Shown here: one piece after another, positions 15,407 through 22,243 of the stretch | How positions within the stretch are numbered: the stretch's first letter is position 1 | Layout: each line of letters starts with the position of its first letter | Virus record (IMG/VR): IMGVR_UViG_3300007735_000519 | Location: 1-24,973 of that record | Direction: 5' to 3' (one strand) | Origin: a virus | DNA: 24,973 nt | Notes under the pieces: model-generated | Seen by the model: the letters and a program-made list of their open reading frames with translations, nothing else | The model's database searches: none | Told to the model about the DNA's origin: nothing | Translations under genes and position numbers: made by a program

Positions 15407-15458
15407 GGACTTTTTTAGTGTAGAACGGCGAACGCATCACCGTCTTATCAACAATGGT

Positions 15459-15770
15459 TTAGTATTGCTGTTTTGTTGCTTGACGAACCCGACCATCGCC
15501 GTAGGAAATAGCAATCATAATAAAGTCATCAGCCAACACATCCTTCAACTCGTCATCAACCTCTATCTCACCTAGCCGACCTTCAATGGCGTTGATGAGA
15601 AGCGAGTCAAGTTGCCTCTGATTTAATGCCAACATCACTTCGTCGTCTTGAATGTCTTTGGACGGTTGCCCTGTTTTGTATTCGCCAATCAAACGGGCGA
15701 GAGCGTTGGAAATCAAAATGAACCAAACGAAGAAGACACCCAAGATGAACGATGAAATCAAATTAAACAT
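15459..15770 (-). CDS. Membrane-anchored small protein, unknown function
   Basis: A 103-residue protein starting at ATG 15770. Residues 4-26 (LISSFILGVFFVWFILISNA) form one strong transmembrane segment. A short basic stretch and an acidic cytoplasmic- or periplasmic-type domain follow (QDDEVMLALNQRQLDSLLIN, GRLGEIEVDDELKDVLADD). No signal-peptidase site stands out. A single N-terminal membrane anchor on a small acidic domain could suit a lysis accessory or a superinfection-related protein, but nothing in the sequence decides this. No clear Shine-Dalgarno was found. Confidence 0.6.
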   Translation of the reverse strand: MFNLISSFILGVFFVWFILISNALARLIGEYKTGQPSKDIQDDEVMLALNQRQLDSLLINAIEGRLGEIEVDDELKDVLADDFIMIAISYGDGRVRQATKQQY

Positions 15771-15830
15771 GGGCTGATTGTACCGACCCCAAAAATTGAT
15801 TCCTAATACAAGAAGGTTGAGTGAGTTATC

Positions 15831-16256
15831 TCAAGCCTTTTTCTTGACAGGCTTCACCGTCTCTCGTTCCACACTCCGAGCGTAGGCTCGGTCAGCCTCG
15901 GCGTCCCTCACCTCGTACTTGCCGTGACCCACCCTCTTAAACACATCGGGTCTTTCCGTTACGAACTTCCTGACAATCGCATCGGTCAATCCGAACTGTT
16001 CCGCCAAACCCGCAACCGTCACCTCGGCGTACACATTCTGAGTCGCCCAATACCTGACCTGTTCAACACCGTCAAACGGCACCGTTGAAACATCGGCAAG
16101 CCTTGCGTCACGACCCATGCTGTAACCGTTCTCGCCACCGACCATTTGCACCGAACCGTCAGCGTTCATCTTGACGAACTTAAACTTGCCCTTTGGGGCA
16201 ACACGCCAATAAAGCGTTTGACCTTTAACAAATGTCTCAACCAATGTCTCTACCAT
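15831..16256 (-). CDS. Winged-helix-like putative DNA-binding protein
   Basis: A 141-residue protein. I choose ATG 16256, with GGAGGG 4 nt upstream, over a start 11 codons earlier that would precede this ribosome binding site. The N-terminal half is beta-like (GQTLYWRVAPKGKFKFVKMN, then SVQMVGGENGYSMGRDA). Residues about 75-120 (AEVTVAGLAEQFGLTDAIVR, then KFVTERPDVFKRVGHGKYEV) have the helix-turn-helix/wing layout of a small winged-helix domain. The end is basic. It is the first gene after the terminator-like hairpin and may be transcribed separately. Function unknown; a regulator is possible. Confidence 0.6.
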   Translation of the reverse strand: MVETLVETFVKGQTLYWRVAPKGKFKFVKMNADGSVQMVGGENGYSMGRDARLADVSTVPFDGVEQVRYWATQNVYAEVTVAGLAEQFGLTDAIVRKFVTERPDVFKRVGHGKYEVRDAEADRAYARSVERETVKPVKKKA

Positions 16257-16380
16257 CGTCCCTCCGTTCTTTGTTGTTTCCCTGACCACAACTACATTCT
16301 ACTAAACGAGAAAATGACGGAATCATAAAAACACCCAAAACAAACCAAAACCGAAAAACTGTTCCACTACTTGAGCCTTC

Positions 16381-16420
16381 AAAAAATTTACAAAAAATAA
16401 ATTGACACGATTTTCGTGTT
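16381..16420 (-). terminator. Terminator-like hairpin after the effector cassette
   Basis: Immediately after the TAA of the 65-residue gene the minus strand reads ACACGA-AAA-TCGTGT (16405-16419), a perfect 6-bp stem with a 3-base loop. A T-rich tract (ATTTATTTTTTG) follows. The stem is AT/GC mixed and short, so efficiency is uncertain. The AT-rich 130-base stretch down to the next gene (16257-16420) holds no ORF and no convincing promoter; a TAGAAT hexamer at 16296-16301 (minus) lacks a matching -35. Confidence 0.5.
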
Positions 16421-16618
16421 TTAAACTATGTCAACAAATTCCTGTTGACCGCCACCCAAAATCACGACAGGCAACCGAGACACACGCCCACGAGAAGCAC
16501 TCAACTTTATGTCCACTCTTTCAAAAGGTTGTGAACGCATCAACTCCACAAACGAAGGTTCCAAAAGTTGTTTAATCCACGCTTCTACCGCAGAAGGCAA
16601 CTCCCGTTCGTCAGCCAT
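16421..16618 (-). CDS. Small hypothetical protein after the nuclease
   Basis: A 65-residue protein. ATG 16618 overlaps the end of the nuclease gene (ATGGCTGA) and is preceded by a purine-rich AAGAAAGAAG. A longer reading from 16657 would lie inside the nuclease gene and is not preferred. Sequence: MADERELPSAVEAWIKQLL, then FVELMRSQPFERVDIKLSAS, then RLPVVILGGGQQEFVDIV. It looks like a compact alpha/beta protein with no recognisable motif. Coupled translation with the SNase suggests a related role, but there is no direct evidence. Confidence 0.55.
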   Translation of the reverse strand: MADERELPSAVEAWIKQLLEPSFVELMRSQPFERVDIKLSASRGRVSRLPVVILGGGQQEFVDIV

Positions 16619-16994
16619 TGAACACTTCTTTCTTGTCACCGAAATAAGATTTTGCAAAACCCTCAGATGTAAGTCTCTCGTTTAAACATTCATTCTTGTT
16701 TTCATCGGCGTAAATCTTTGCCAAAACACGACCATACTTTTCGTTCTTATCTTTAACGGTTTCAATCAAAACAGTTGAATGTGTTTCAGACCAAGATTTC
16801 ACAAACTCTTTGGCTTTCAATCCCGCTTCCTTCTCCGCTTTATTCACCGTCCTAGACTCGGGTGTATCAACGCCGTAAAGACGAACACGAATCTTGTGGT
16901 GAATATCAAAACCTAAATCAACAATTAAATCAACGGTGTCGCCATCAATGACTTTCTCTATTTTTGCACCGTAACAGAACCGTTTTAAAGACAT
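16611..16994 (-). CDS. Staphylococcal nuclease-like (thermonuclease) protein
   Basis: A 127-residue protein whose ATG follows directly after the stop of the upstream gene (TAAATG). The SNase fold signature is complete: IDGDTVD (residues 16-22, Ca-binding Asp), IRVRLYGVDTPE (35-46, with catalytic-type Arg38, Asp43 and Glu46) and KYGRVLAKIY (86-95, Arg89), then LTSEGFAKSY. The family is a Ca-dependent endo/exonuclease of DNA and RNA. It has no signal peptide and no tag motif, unlike the proteins encoded just upstream. It might degrade host nucleic acid late in infection or act on packaged DNA ends; the sequence does not tell. Confidence 0.85.
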   Translation of the reverse strand: MSLKRFCYGAKIEKVIDGDTVDLIVDLGFDIHHKIRVRLYGVDTPESRTVNKAEKEAGLKAKEFVKSWSETHSTVLIETVKDKNEKYGRVLAKIYADENKNECLNERLTSEGFAKSYFGDKKEVFNG

Positions 16995-17645
16995 TTAACT
17001 ATTTTTCTTTTTGCGTTTCTTCGGACTGTCGGGCGTCGTATTTGCCTGAGACGCCGTAGGGTTTCTCAAATCAATAGGAACTGACATAGCCCTCAAAGCC
17101 AGTCTCGCTCGTTCATCGTCCGACGGCTCATCACCGTAATCGTTATATTCAGGGGGCATCGGATTTATAGGTTCATCACCATAATCGTTGTATTCGGGAG
17201 GCATAGAATTTGGCAACTCGTCGGCAATATTGCCTTCTTTCAATTCCTCAAACTGTAAACCCTTATTGCCACGAGACACACCGACTTCCATATCTTCCAA
17301 TTTTGGTGCCTTTGAAGGGTCGCTTACCCTGAACTTTCCACGCTGACGCTCATATTTTTTGCCCGCCGCAAATCCACCTTGTTTATCTGAGGCTATTCCC
17401 GCACCCGATTGACCTTGAGATTGCCAACGAACATTAGCCGCATAACGACCTGCTTCAGAGCGATTCCCGCCAAACGACGCCTTAACAATCGCATTGTGTA
17501 AAAGAACCTTTGAATAGCCCTGAACTTGGCGTACACCGCCCGCTTTCTCAACTTCATTAACGACCAAACTCCATTGTTCTTCAGGAATATCCTGTAAAAC
17601 CGATTCCCGCATTTGGGCAAGCAACATCTCATCGGCAAGGTTCAT
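16995..17645 (-). CDS. Tagged small orphan protein with tandem acidic repeat
   Basis: A 216-residue protein from ATG 17645 (a TTG three codons earlier is the alternative; neither has a strong Shine-Dalgarno). The N-terminus (DEMLLAQMRESVLQDIPEEQ) is helical. Residues 55-76 carry the shared tag (KASFGGNRSEAGRYAANVRW), with N for D at the seventh position. The C-terminal part has no recognised domain: a basic linker, the 12-residue unit MPPEYNDYGDEP twice (148-159 and 163-174), and a strongly basic end PKKRKKKNS. It follows the ParB-like tagged gene. Function unknown; the tag links it to the same loading or processing route as its neighbours. Confidence 0.7.
   Translation of the reverse strand: MNLADEMLLAQMRESVLQDIPEEQWSLVVNEVEKAGGVRQVQGYSKVLLHNAIVKASFGGNRSEAGRYAANVRWQSQGQSGAGIASDKQGGFAAGKKYERQRGKFRVSDPSKAPKLEDMEVGVSRGNKGLQFEELKEGNIADELPNSMPPEYNDYGDEPINPMPPEYNDYGDEPSDDERARLALRAMSVPIDLRNPTASQANTTPDSPKKRKKKNS
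17124..17204 (-). repeat. Two in-frame copies of MPPEYNDYGDEP
   Basis: Two 36-base units (17169-17204 and 17124-17159, 45-base period) encode the identical dodecapeptide MPPEYNDYGDEP with a few synonymous differences. The three-residue spacer is INP. Each contains a PPEY sequence. The identity at protein level with silent DNA changes suggests selection on the peptide rather than a very recent slip. Confidence 0.8.
17418..17483 (-). repeat. Shared tag, copy 6 (orphan protein)
   Basis: Encodes KASFGGNRSEAGRYAANVRW plus QS, residues 55-76 of the orphan protein. It differs from the consensus only by Asn in place of the Asp before Arg-Ser. Confidence 0.85.
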
Positions 17646-17687
17646 GGTCGCCAATTATTGCACACCAATCGCATTAACCGAGGTTGA

Positions 17688-18797
17688 TTACGCTTCCTTC
17701 GGTTGAATTTCTTTCTCCGTAAAATCAAGAGCGGCGTCCAACACTTCCATGATTGGCATATCAACACGCCTCACACGAATTTTGACATCACCCGTTTTGC
17801 CGTCAGCCAAATCCCTACCGACCTTACCCGCCCAACGATGATGCCCGTCAATAATGTAACCGTCACGAGAAACATAAATCACCGCTTTAGGGTCTTCCAA
17901 AGTTTTAGCGCCCTCATCGCTCATCATAAAAGCAACAGTTTTGCCTTTAAGTTCGCTTTGAGAAGCCCGCAACGAAGAAGCAGGAACCTCTGCTTCAACA
18001 AACCTTACAGGCGGGTCAAGGTTAGAAAGATGTTCCAAAAATAATGGTCCGATATCAACATTGCCTTCGTCGTCAATGCGAGGCATTTTGTCAGCCCGTG
18101 AACCCTTGATTGGGATTCCTGAAAGTTGAGGCATCTTTTCACGAGGCACACCTTCGGGGTATTGTTCGGTTGCGATTGATTCACCGCAAAACAGATTGGT
18201 GCCTGGGACAGAAATTTTACAGACATTGATTTTGGTTTTTTCGCCTTTTGCTTTCGCTTCTTTAATGAACTTGCCAAGTTTGTCTAAAGCGGTGTAAGCC
18301 TCTTCAACACTTTCCATTTCAACAAGGTTGCCTCGTTGAATTTGTTCCAACGCCTCTTTGGGTGTAGAAACCTTGACACTTTTTTTACGGTTGGCAGGGT
18401 CAAAACGAGCGCCCAAACGCTTGCTTCGTTGGCTTGATGGTTTTTCTTTCTTTTGATGGTTTTGCCATCTCACCTGAGCGGCGTACCTGCCCGCATCCGA
18501 CCTGCTTCCACCGCCATAAGCCTTCTCAAATGCTTCTTCGTCTTCTTCTTCCTCTTCAGCCCACCCCGCAGGATAAGGACCACCATTCATCACATAATCG
18601 TAGAGTTCATCCGAAATGCTACAAACGCCAATTTCTGCATCAGGCAACTGCTCGCTGTAATATTCGGGTCTTGACATTGCTTCGGCAAAACATTTTTTGT
18701 CTTCTTCCGAAAGAATCAAATTATCTTTTTTCAAAGAATCATAAGTTGCGCCCGACATGATTTGATTCGCATACCGCCACACCTGAAACCAATCCAT
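17688..18797 (-). CDS. Tagged protein with C-terminal ParB-like DGHHRW domain
   Basis: A 369-residue protein. ATG 18797 shares one base with the upstream TGA and has GGGAGG 6 nt before it (a GTG one codon earlier is the alternative). Residues 1-80 are a helical/acidic N-terminus ending in an AEEEEEDEE run. Residues 92-113 hold the shared tag in its most divergent form (YGGGSRSDAGRYAAQVRW). A linker and a domain of about 200 residues follow. Near the C-terminus AVIYVSRDGYIIDGHHRWAG (D317, G318, H319, H320, R321) matches the signature of the ParB/sulfiredoxin-like superfamily. Members act as nucleases, nucleotide hydrolases or kinases. Which activity applies is unknown. It is encoded between the zeta-like fusion and another tagged protein. 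Confidence 0.75.
   Translation of the reverse strand: MDWFQVWRYANQIMSGATYDSLKKDNLILSEEDKKCFAEAMSRPEYYSEQLPDAEIGVCSISDELYDYVMNGGPYPAGWAEEEEEDEEAFEKAYGGGSRSDAGRYAAQVRWQNHQKKEKPSSQRSKRLGARFDPANRKKSVKVSTPKEALEQIQRGNLVEMESVEEAYTALDKLGKFIKEAKAKGEKTKINVCKISVPGTNLFCGESIATEQYPEGVPREKMPQLSGIPIKGSRADKMPRIDDEGNVDIGPLFLEHLSNLDPPVRFVEAEVPASSLRASQSELKGKTVAFMMSDEGAKTLEDPKAVIYVSRDGYIIDGHHRWAGKVGRDLADGKTGDVKIRVRRVDMPIMEVLDAALDFTEKEIQPKEA
18459..18524 (-). repeat. Shared tag, copy 5 (ParB-like protein)
   Basis: Encodes KAYGGGSRSDAGRYAAQVRW plus QN. It keeps GG, RS, AGRYAA and VRW but replaces SFGGD by AYGGG/S and Glu by Asp, so it is the most divergent copy. Confidence 0.8.
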
Positions 18798-21700
18798 CAC
18801 TTACCTCCCTTTTCCGCAGGGCTTTCGTTACCTTTAGCCAAGAAACGGTCATAAAGTTCAGGGTTCAAAACCTCAAAACCCTCATCTCGCCCCGCCTGAG
18901 CAACCAAACGATTTGGTTTTTCATTAGTATCATACAAAGTAATACTATCAAAGCGTCCGCCTGTTACATATTCAGGGAAGTTTTTAGAAACTTTGATGTG
19001 GGCAGTTCTCAAAGCACCCTCAGGCACTTGACGACCATAATCTTTCCCTCCTCGGTTTCTTGCACGAGGTTCAGACCTTTTAACAGCCGTGTCAGTATCG
19101 CATGAATAGAACAAACCGTGAATTTCTTTTGCCCCAAGTTCCCTCATGTAATCCAACTCGGCGTTGCGTTTATCAATCCCGTTATCCATCGTTCCGTCAA
19201 CAATCACATCTTTGCCACCCTTCAAAGCAAAAGAAGTCACCAACTTACCAACGATTGAAGATTCCTCGTGGACGAAAGGCGCCAATTTTAACTTAGCAAA
19301 ATAGCGTTGTCTAACATCCTCTTGTTCTACGGGGTCAGTAATCTTCTTTGATTTTATTTCAACTTCGGCTTGGGCAATGGCTTTATCACGCAATTTTGTG
19401 AAACCTTTTGCAACAACTTTGTAGTCGTCGGCATTGGATTCAACAGCCATTGCGGGTTTGCCTTCTTTGTTGTTTTTAGTGGCAGGAACCTCTACCTGAG
19501 CGCCTTCAGAAGACGATTTACCTGAAGCACCACCACCACCTTTAACAAAAGCAATCGGTCCGTTAGGATTCCTTGGAACTCCGTCAACGGTTTTCGTAAC
19601 GAAATTTAAGATTTCTGCTTTCTTCTCTTTTGACAAATACTTTAAAACAATTTCAGGTGCCTGAACTGAATCAAAAGACAAATTTCTTCTTTGCAACTCT
19701 TCAGCCAATTTGTCAAAATTGCAATGAGTTACCAAACTTGGTGCATCAACCGCCAAAGCCTTGCCCGCCGTTGTTTCAGGAAGAGGTTTTCTCCCACGAC
19801 CAACAATGTCGGTTTTTTTCAAGTTTTGTTTAATTGTTTTGTCGTAACTTCTTACTTTTTTCGTCTCGGCTCTTTGACCTGCTGTTGATTGCCACCGCAC
19901 ATTAGCGGCATACCTTCCCGCCTCGCTACGGTCACCGCCGAAAGTAGCCTTTTCCATTTCTTTCTTTTTGTTACGAGCAGAAATTGCTTTTGCTTTCTTC
20001 CTTGCTTCCGCTTTAGAGTTCGCCCCCCAAGCCTGAAGACTTAACAACAAACGAGTTGGGTTGCCTTTTTCATCTCTTTCAGGACCTTTCGCATTACCCA
20101 TGCGGGCGAGGAAAGAAGCACGACGAGGATTGTCACCTCGTTTCACAGGCGGTTTCAAAGTCCCACCTGTTTCACGCTTATATGAGGCACGACCTTTAGC
20201 GTTCAAACCGCCCTTCGGGTTTTTGCCTTCTTCCCGTTGCCAAGCAGGACTAGAAGCCTTCACAACCCGATACTTGCCACCCCGACTCTTGTATTCCCGA
20301 ACCAACCAAGCGTTCGCATAAGCCGACGGGTAAACATCAAACTTCTTTTTTGCTTCCGCCTTCACACGGGCGTACAACTCTTTATCGGTAGGCACATTTT
20401 TGGATTTAGTAAAAGTTTTAACATTGATAGGTTTCTTACCTTCACGCTTACCTTTACTTTCTGCTTTCCGTTTCCGAGAAACAGCAGACTTTCTTTCCGA
20501 TTCAGACATGGACGATGCGGTAGAAGCAGGAACACATTTTGGATACTTGCCCTCAGTCGCATCAGGACGACCACATTCCTCGTAGCCCCCGCCTTCTTTC
20601 TTCCGTGAAATATCCACCCATTTTTCGTCAAACCATTTGTCCAAACCGCCACGCTTCTCAACATCATCAACCATCATTTTTGAGCGCTTCTTTTTCTTCT
20701 TCTTGTTACCACCCATAATTGTGTCGGTGTGAACAGCCGAAGAAGTTGGTTGACTCTTTTTAACAGCGGCGGCAACTTTGGCATCAACAATGGCTTTCAA
20801 CCGCAACGAGTCATCGCTTTTACCGACGGCGCTCACCTGTTGTTTTACTTTTGGTGCGCCACCATAACCGCTTTCTAACCATTGTTTCTGTCTTTTACCC
20901 GTTGGTTTAGTTTTAGGTTTAGGGGAACGAAGAGGACGACCTGAACTTGCAGTCATTCCGCTTGCAGGAAATTTTGTGGTGGTCAACTTGCCACCTTGCA
21001 TAATTGCGGTTCTGCCACTTGGCAAACTGACCGCCTCAACTTTTGTGTCATCAACAAAGTTTTCGTTAGCCCGACGCTTTTCCCTCAACAATCTGTCCTC
21101 TTCTTGCCTATATGGGGTCGGCATCGTCGTGAAGTATTCTTTTATGCGTTGAGCAATGTTCGGTTTGTCACCTTTCGGTTGTTGACGGTCTAATCCCGCT
21201 TTTAAATTTGCTGTTCCTTGAGCGATACTGTGCGCTTTGCTACGCCAACGAACATACGCCGCATAGCGCCCCGCCTCAGAACGGTCACCCCCAAAAGAGG
21301 CTTTTTCTAAATCTTCAGGCATTGACATTTCCACCCGAGCGGCGGCGCCACCAATGGAAAACCCACGAATCTTCCCTTCCTTAACCATGTCCCAAGCCCA
21401 AGGTTTCCATTGCACACCCAAAAACACGGTTCCCGCAGGATAAACAACCTGCTCATTGGTAGAAGCCTTCTTCATCCCGATAGTTACAGGCACAGGAAAC
21501 GACATTGCCTCCAACCACTCGCCCGCAACAATGTCCTTGTTGTGTTGCAACCTGATATCACGGTCACCGCTCTTGACATAATCCCATAGAGCGCTCTGAA
21601 GTTCATTCGCATCAGTCCACTCGCCATGAGCGTCATAACGATTCGGGATATACCAAGGACCAAGCGTGAAACGATGCTCGTCATTGGCTTTATGCAACAA

Positions 21701-21907
21701 ATCAAGGTGTTGAACAGCCTCCTCTTTTACGAATTGCTCTTCAACGACAGGTTCCGAAACATCCATCGGTTCTTCAGAAAAAACCTCGGTTAAAGCATCC
21801 TGAACATCTTTTGGCAAATCCCCAAATTCAACTTCGCCGTCCATCCACATCTTGACGAGCGCCATTTCTTTCTCAAACAAGTTATTTGGGGTGTCAGCCA
21901 TTCGCAT
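18797..21907 (-). CDS. XkdF-like prohead protease fused to DUF5872/DUF6321-like segments and a zeta-toxin-like kinase
   Basis: About 1036 residues from ATG 21907; TTG 21910 and ATG 21901 are alternatives, none with a strong Shine-Dalgarno. Residues 78-194: putative XkdF-type phage serine protease, with LQHNKDIVAGEW (His122) and KEGKIRGFSIGGAAARVEM (Ser184). Residues 202-223: tag copy. Residues 230-410: basic low-complexity linker with six or more consecutive Lys. Residues about 415-550: DUF5872-like (GLDKWFDEKWVDIS, then YPSAYANAWLVREYKSRGGKYR). Residues about 555-650: DUF6321-like (GLNAKGRASYKRETGGTLKPP). Residues 653-674: second tag copy. Residues about 780-1000: zeta-toxin/P-loop kinase-like domain with FVKGGGGASGKSSS (Lys797), VDGTMDNGIDKRN and GRQVPEGALRTAH. 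No antitoxin is adjacent. The tags fall exactly at the domain borders, suggesting proteolytic release of parts. DUF names are from memory. Confidence 0.8.
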   Translation of the reverse strand: MRMADTPNNLFEKEMALVKMWMDGEVEFGDLPKDVQDALTEVFSEEPMDVSEPVVEEQFVKEEAVQHLDLLHKANDEHRFTLGPWYIPNRYDAHGEWTDANELQSALWDYVKSGDRDIRLQHNKDIVAGEWLEAMSFPVPVTIGMKKASTNEQVVYPAGTVFLGVQWKPWAWDMVKEGKIRGFSIGGAAARVEMSMPEDLEKASFGGDRSEAGRYAAYVRWRSKAHSIAQGTANLKAGLDRQQPKGDKPNIAQRIKEYFTTMPTPYRQEEDRLLREKRRANENFVDDTKVEAVSLPSGRTAIMQGGKLTTTKFPASGMTASSGRPLRSPKPKTKPTGKRQKQWLESGYGGAPKVKQQVSAVGKSDDSLRLKAIVDAKVAAAVKKSQPTSSAVHTDTIMGGNKKKKKKRSKMMVDDVEKRGGLDKWFDEKWVDISRKKEGGGYEECGRPDATEGKYPKCVPASTASSMSESERKSAVSRKRKAESKGKREGKKPINVKTFTKSKNVPTDKELYARVKAEAKKKFDVYPSAYANAWLVREYKSRGGKYRVVKASSPAWQREEGKNPKGGLNAKGRASYKRETGGTLKPPVKRGDNPRRASFLARMGNAKGPERDEKGNPTRLLLSLQAWGANSKAEARKKAKAISARNKKKEMEKATFGGDRSEAGRYAANVRWQSTAGQRAETKKVRSYDKTIKQNLKKTDIVGRGRKPLPETTAGKALAVDAPSLVTHCNFDKLAEELQRRNLSFDSVQAPEIVLKYLSKEKKAEILNFVTKTVDGVPRNPNGPIAFVKGGGGASGKSSSEGAQVEVPATKNNKEGKPAMAVESNADDYKVVAKGFTKLRDKAIAQAEVEIKSKKITDPVEQEDVRQRYFAKLKLAPFVHEESSIVGKLVTSFALKGGKDVIVDGTMDNGIDKRNAELDYMRELGAKEIHGLFYSCDTDTAVKRSEPRARNRGGKDYGRQVPEGALRTAHIKVSKNFPEYVTGGRFDSITLYDTNEKPNRLVAQAGRDEGFEVLNPELYDRFLAKGNESPAEKGGK
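19886..19951 (-). repeat. Shared tag, copy 4 (before zeta-like domain)
   Basis: Encodes KATFGGDRSEAGRYAANVRW plus QS, at residues 653-674 of the fusion, between the DUF6321-like segment and the zeta-like kinase. Confidence 0.88.
21239..21304 (-). repeat. Shared tag, copy 3 (after XkdF-like protease)
   Basis: Encodes KASFGGDRSEAGRYAAYVRW plus RS, at residues 202-223 of the fusion, directly after the protease domain. Most codons differ from those of the copy at 23625-23690 although the peptide is nearly identical. Confidence 0.88.
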
Positions 21908-21940
21908 CAAGATAGCGCTAAACCCTTGTATGTGTTTGCT

Positions 21941-22243
21941 TTAGGATGCTTGACTATCTTCCAAATCAGATTCAGGGTCAACAGGTGAAATAGAACACTC
22001 AACAACCTCAAAACCGCTCAATTCAATCGCATACTGAATCGTTCCATAGGCAGACAAGTCATCATCCAAACTTGCCTTCAATTTTGGTCCAACAGGCGAC
22101 AACGAAACAATCTCACCATCTGCAACCAAATCCGATGCAACCATTAAAACCGAAGGCGGGGCAAACAAAGACTCAGAAATTGAATCCCATTCCACTCGTT
22201 CGGTTTTATCACCCATTTTTATTACCCAAAAATACTCAGTCAT
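21941..22243 (-). CDS. Small acidic hypothetical protein
   Basis: A 100-residue protein. ATG 22243 overlaps the end of the metallopeptidase-like gene (ATGACTGA) and has GGAG 7 nt upstream. It reads as one alpha/beta domain (YFWVIKMGDKTERVEWDSIS, then SVLMVASDLVADGEIVSLSP, then IQYAIELSGFEVVECSISPV) with an acidic end DPESDLEDSQAS. It has no tag and no known motif. Coupled to the metallopeptidase-like gene, it could be a partner or inhibitor, but that is only a positional guess. Confidence 0.6.
   Translation of the reverse strand: MTEYFWVIKMGDKTERVEWDSISESLFAPPSVLMVASDLVADGEIVSLSPVGPKLKASLDDDLSAYGTIQYAIELSGFEVVECSISPVDPESDLEDSQAS

Noticed and set aside
15806-15834. Possible sigma-70 promoter (TTGAGA, 17-base spacer, TTGTAT) upstream of the membrane protein
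   Set aside because: The -10 hexamer matches the consensus at only about three positions and no better placed hexamer exists. Too weak to annotate.
16290-16330. TAGAAT hexamer as a promoter for the winged-helix-like gene
   Set aside because: The sequence 17 bases upstream (GATTCC) is not a credible -35, and AT-rich sequence makes such hexamers common.
18797-22243. Toxin-antitoxin module (zeta with a small neighbouring antitoxin)
   Set aside because: The zeta-like domain is the end of a giant tagged fusion. Neither the 100-residue acidic protein upstream nor any other neighbour resembles an epsilon antitoxin, so a classic module is not supported.
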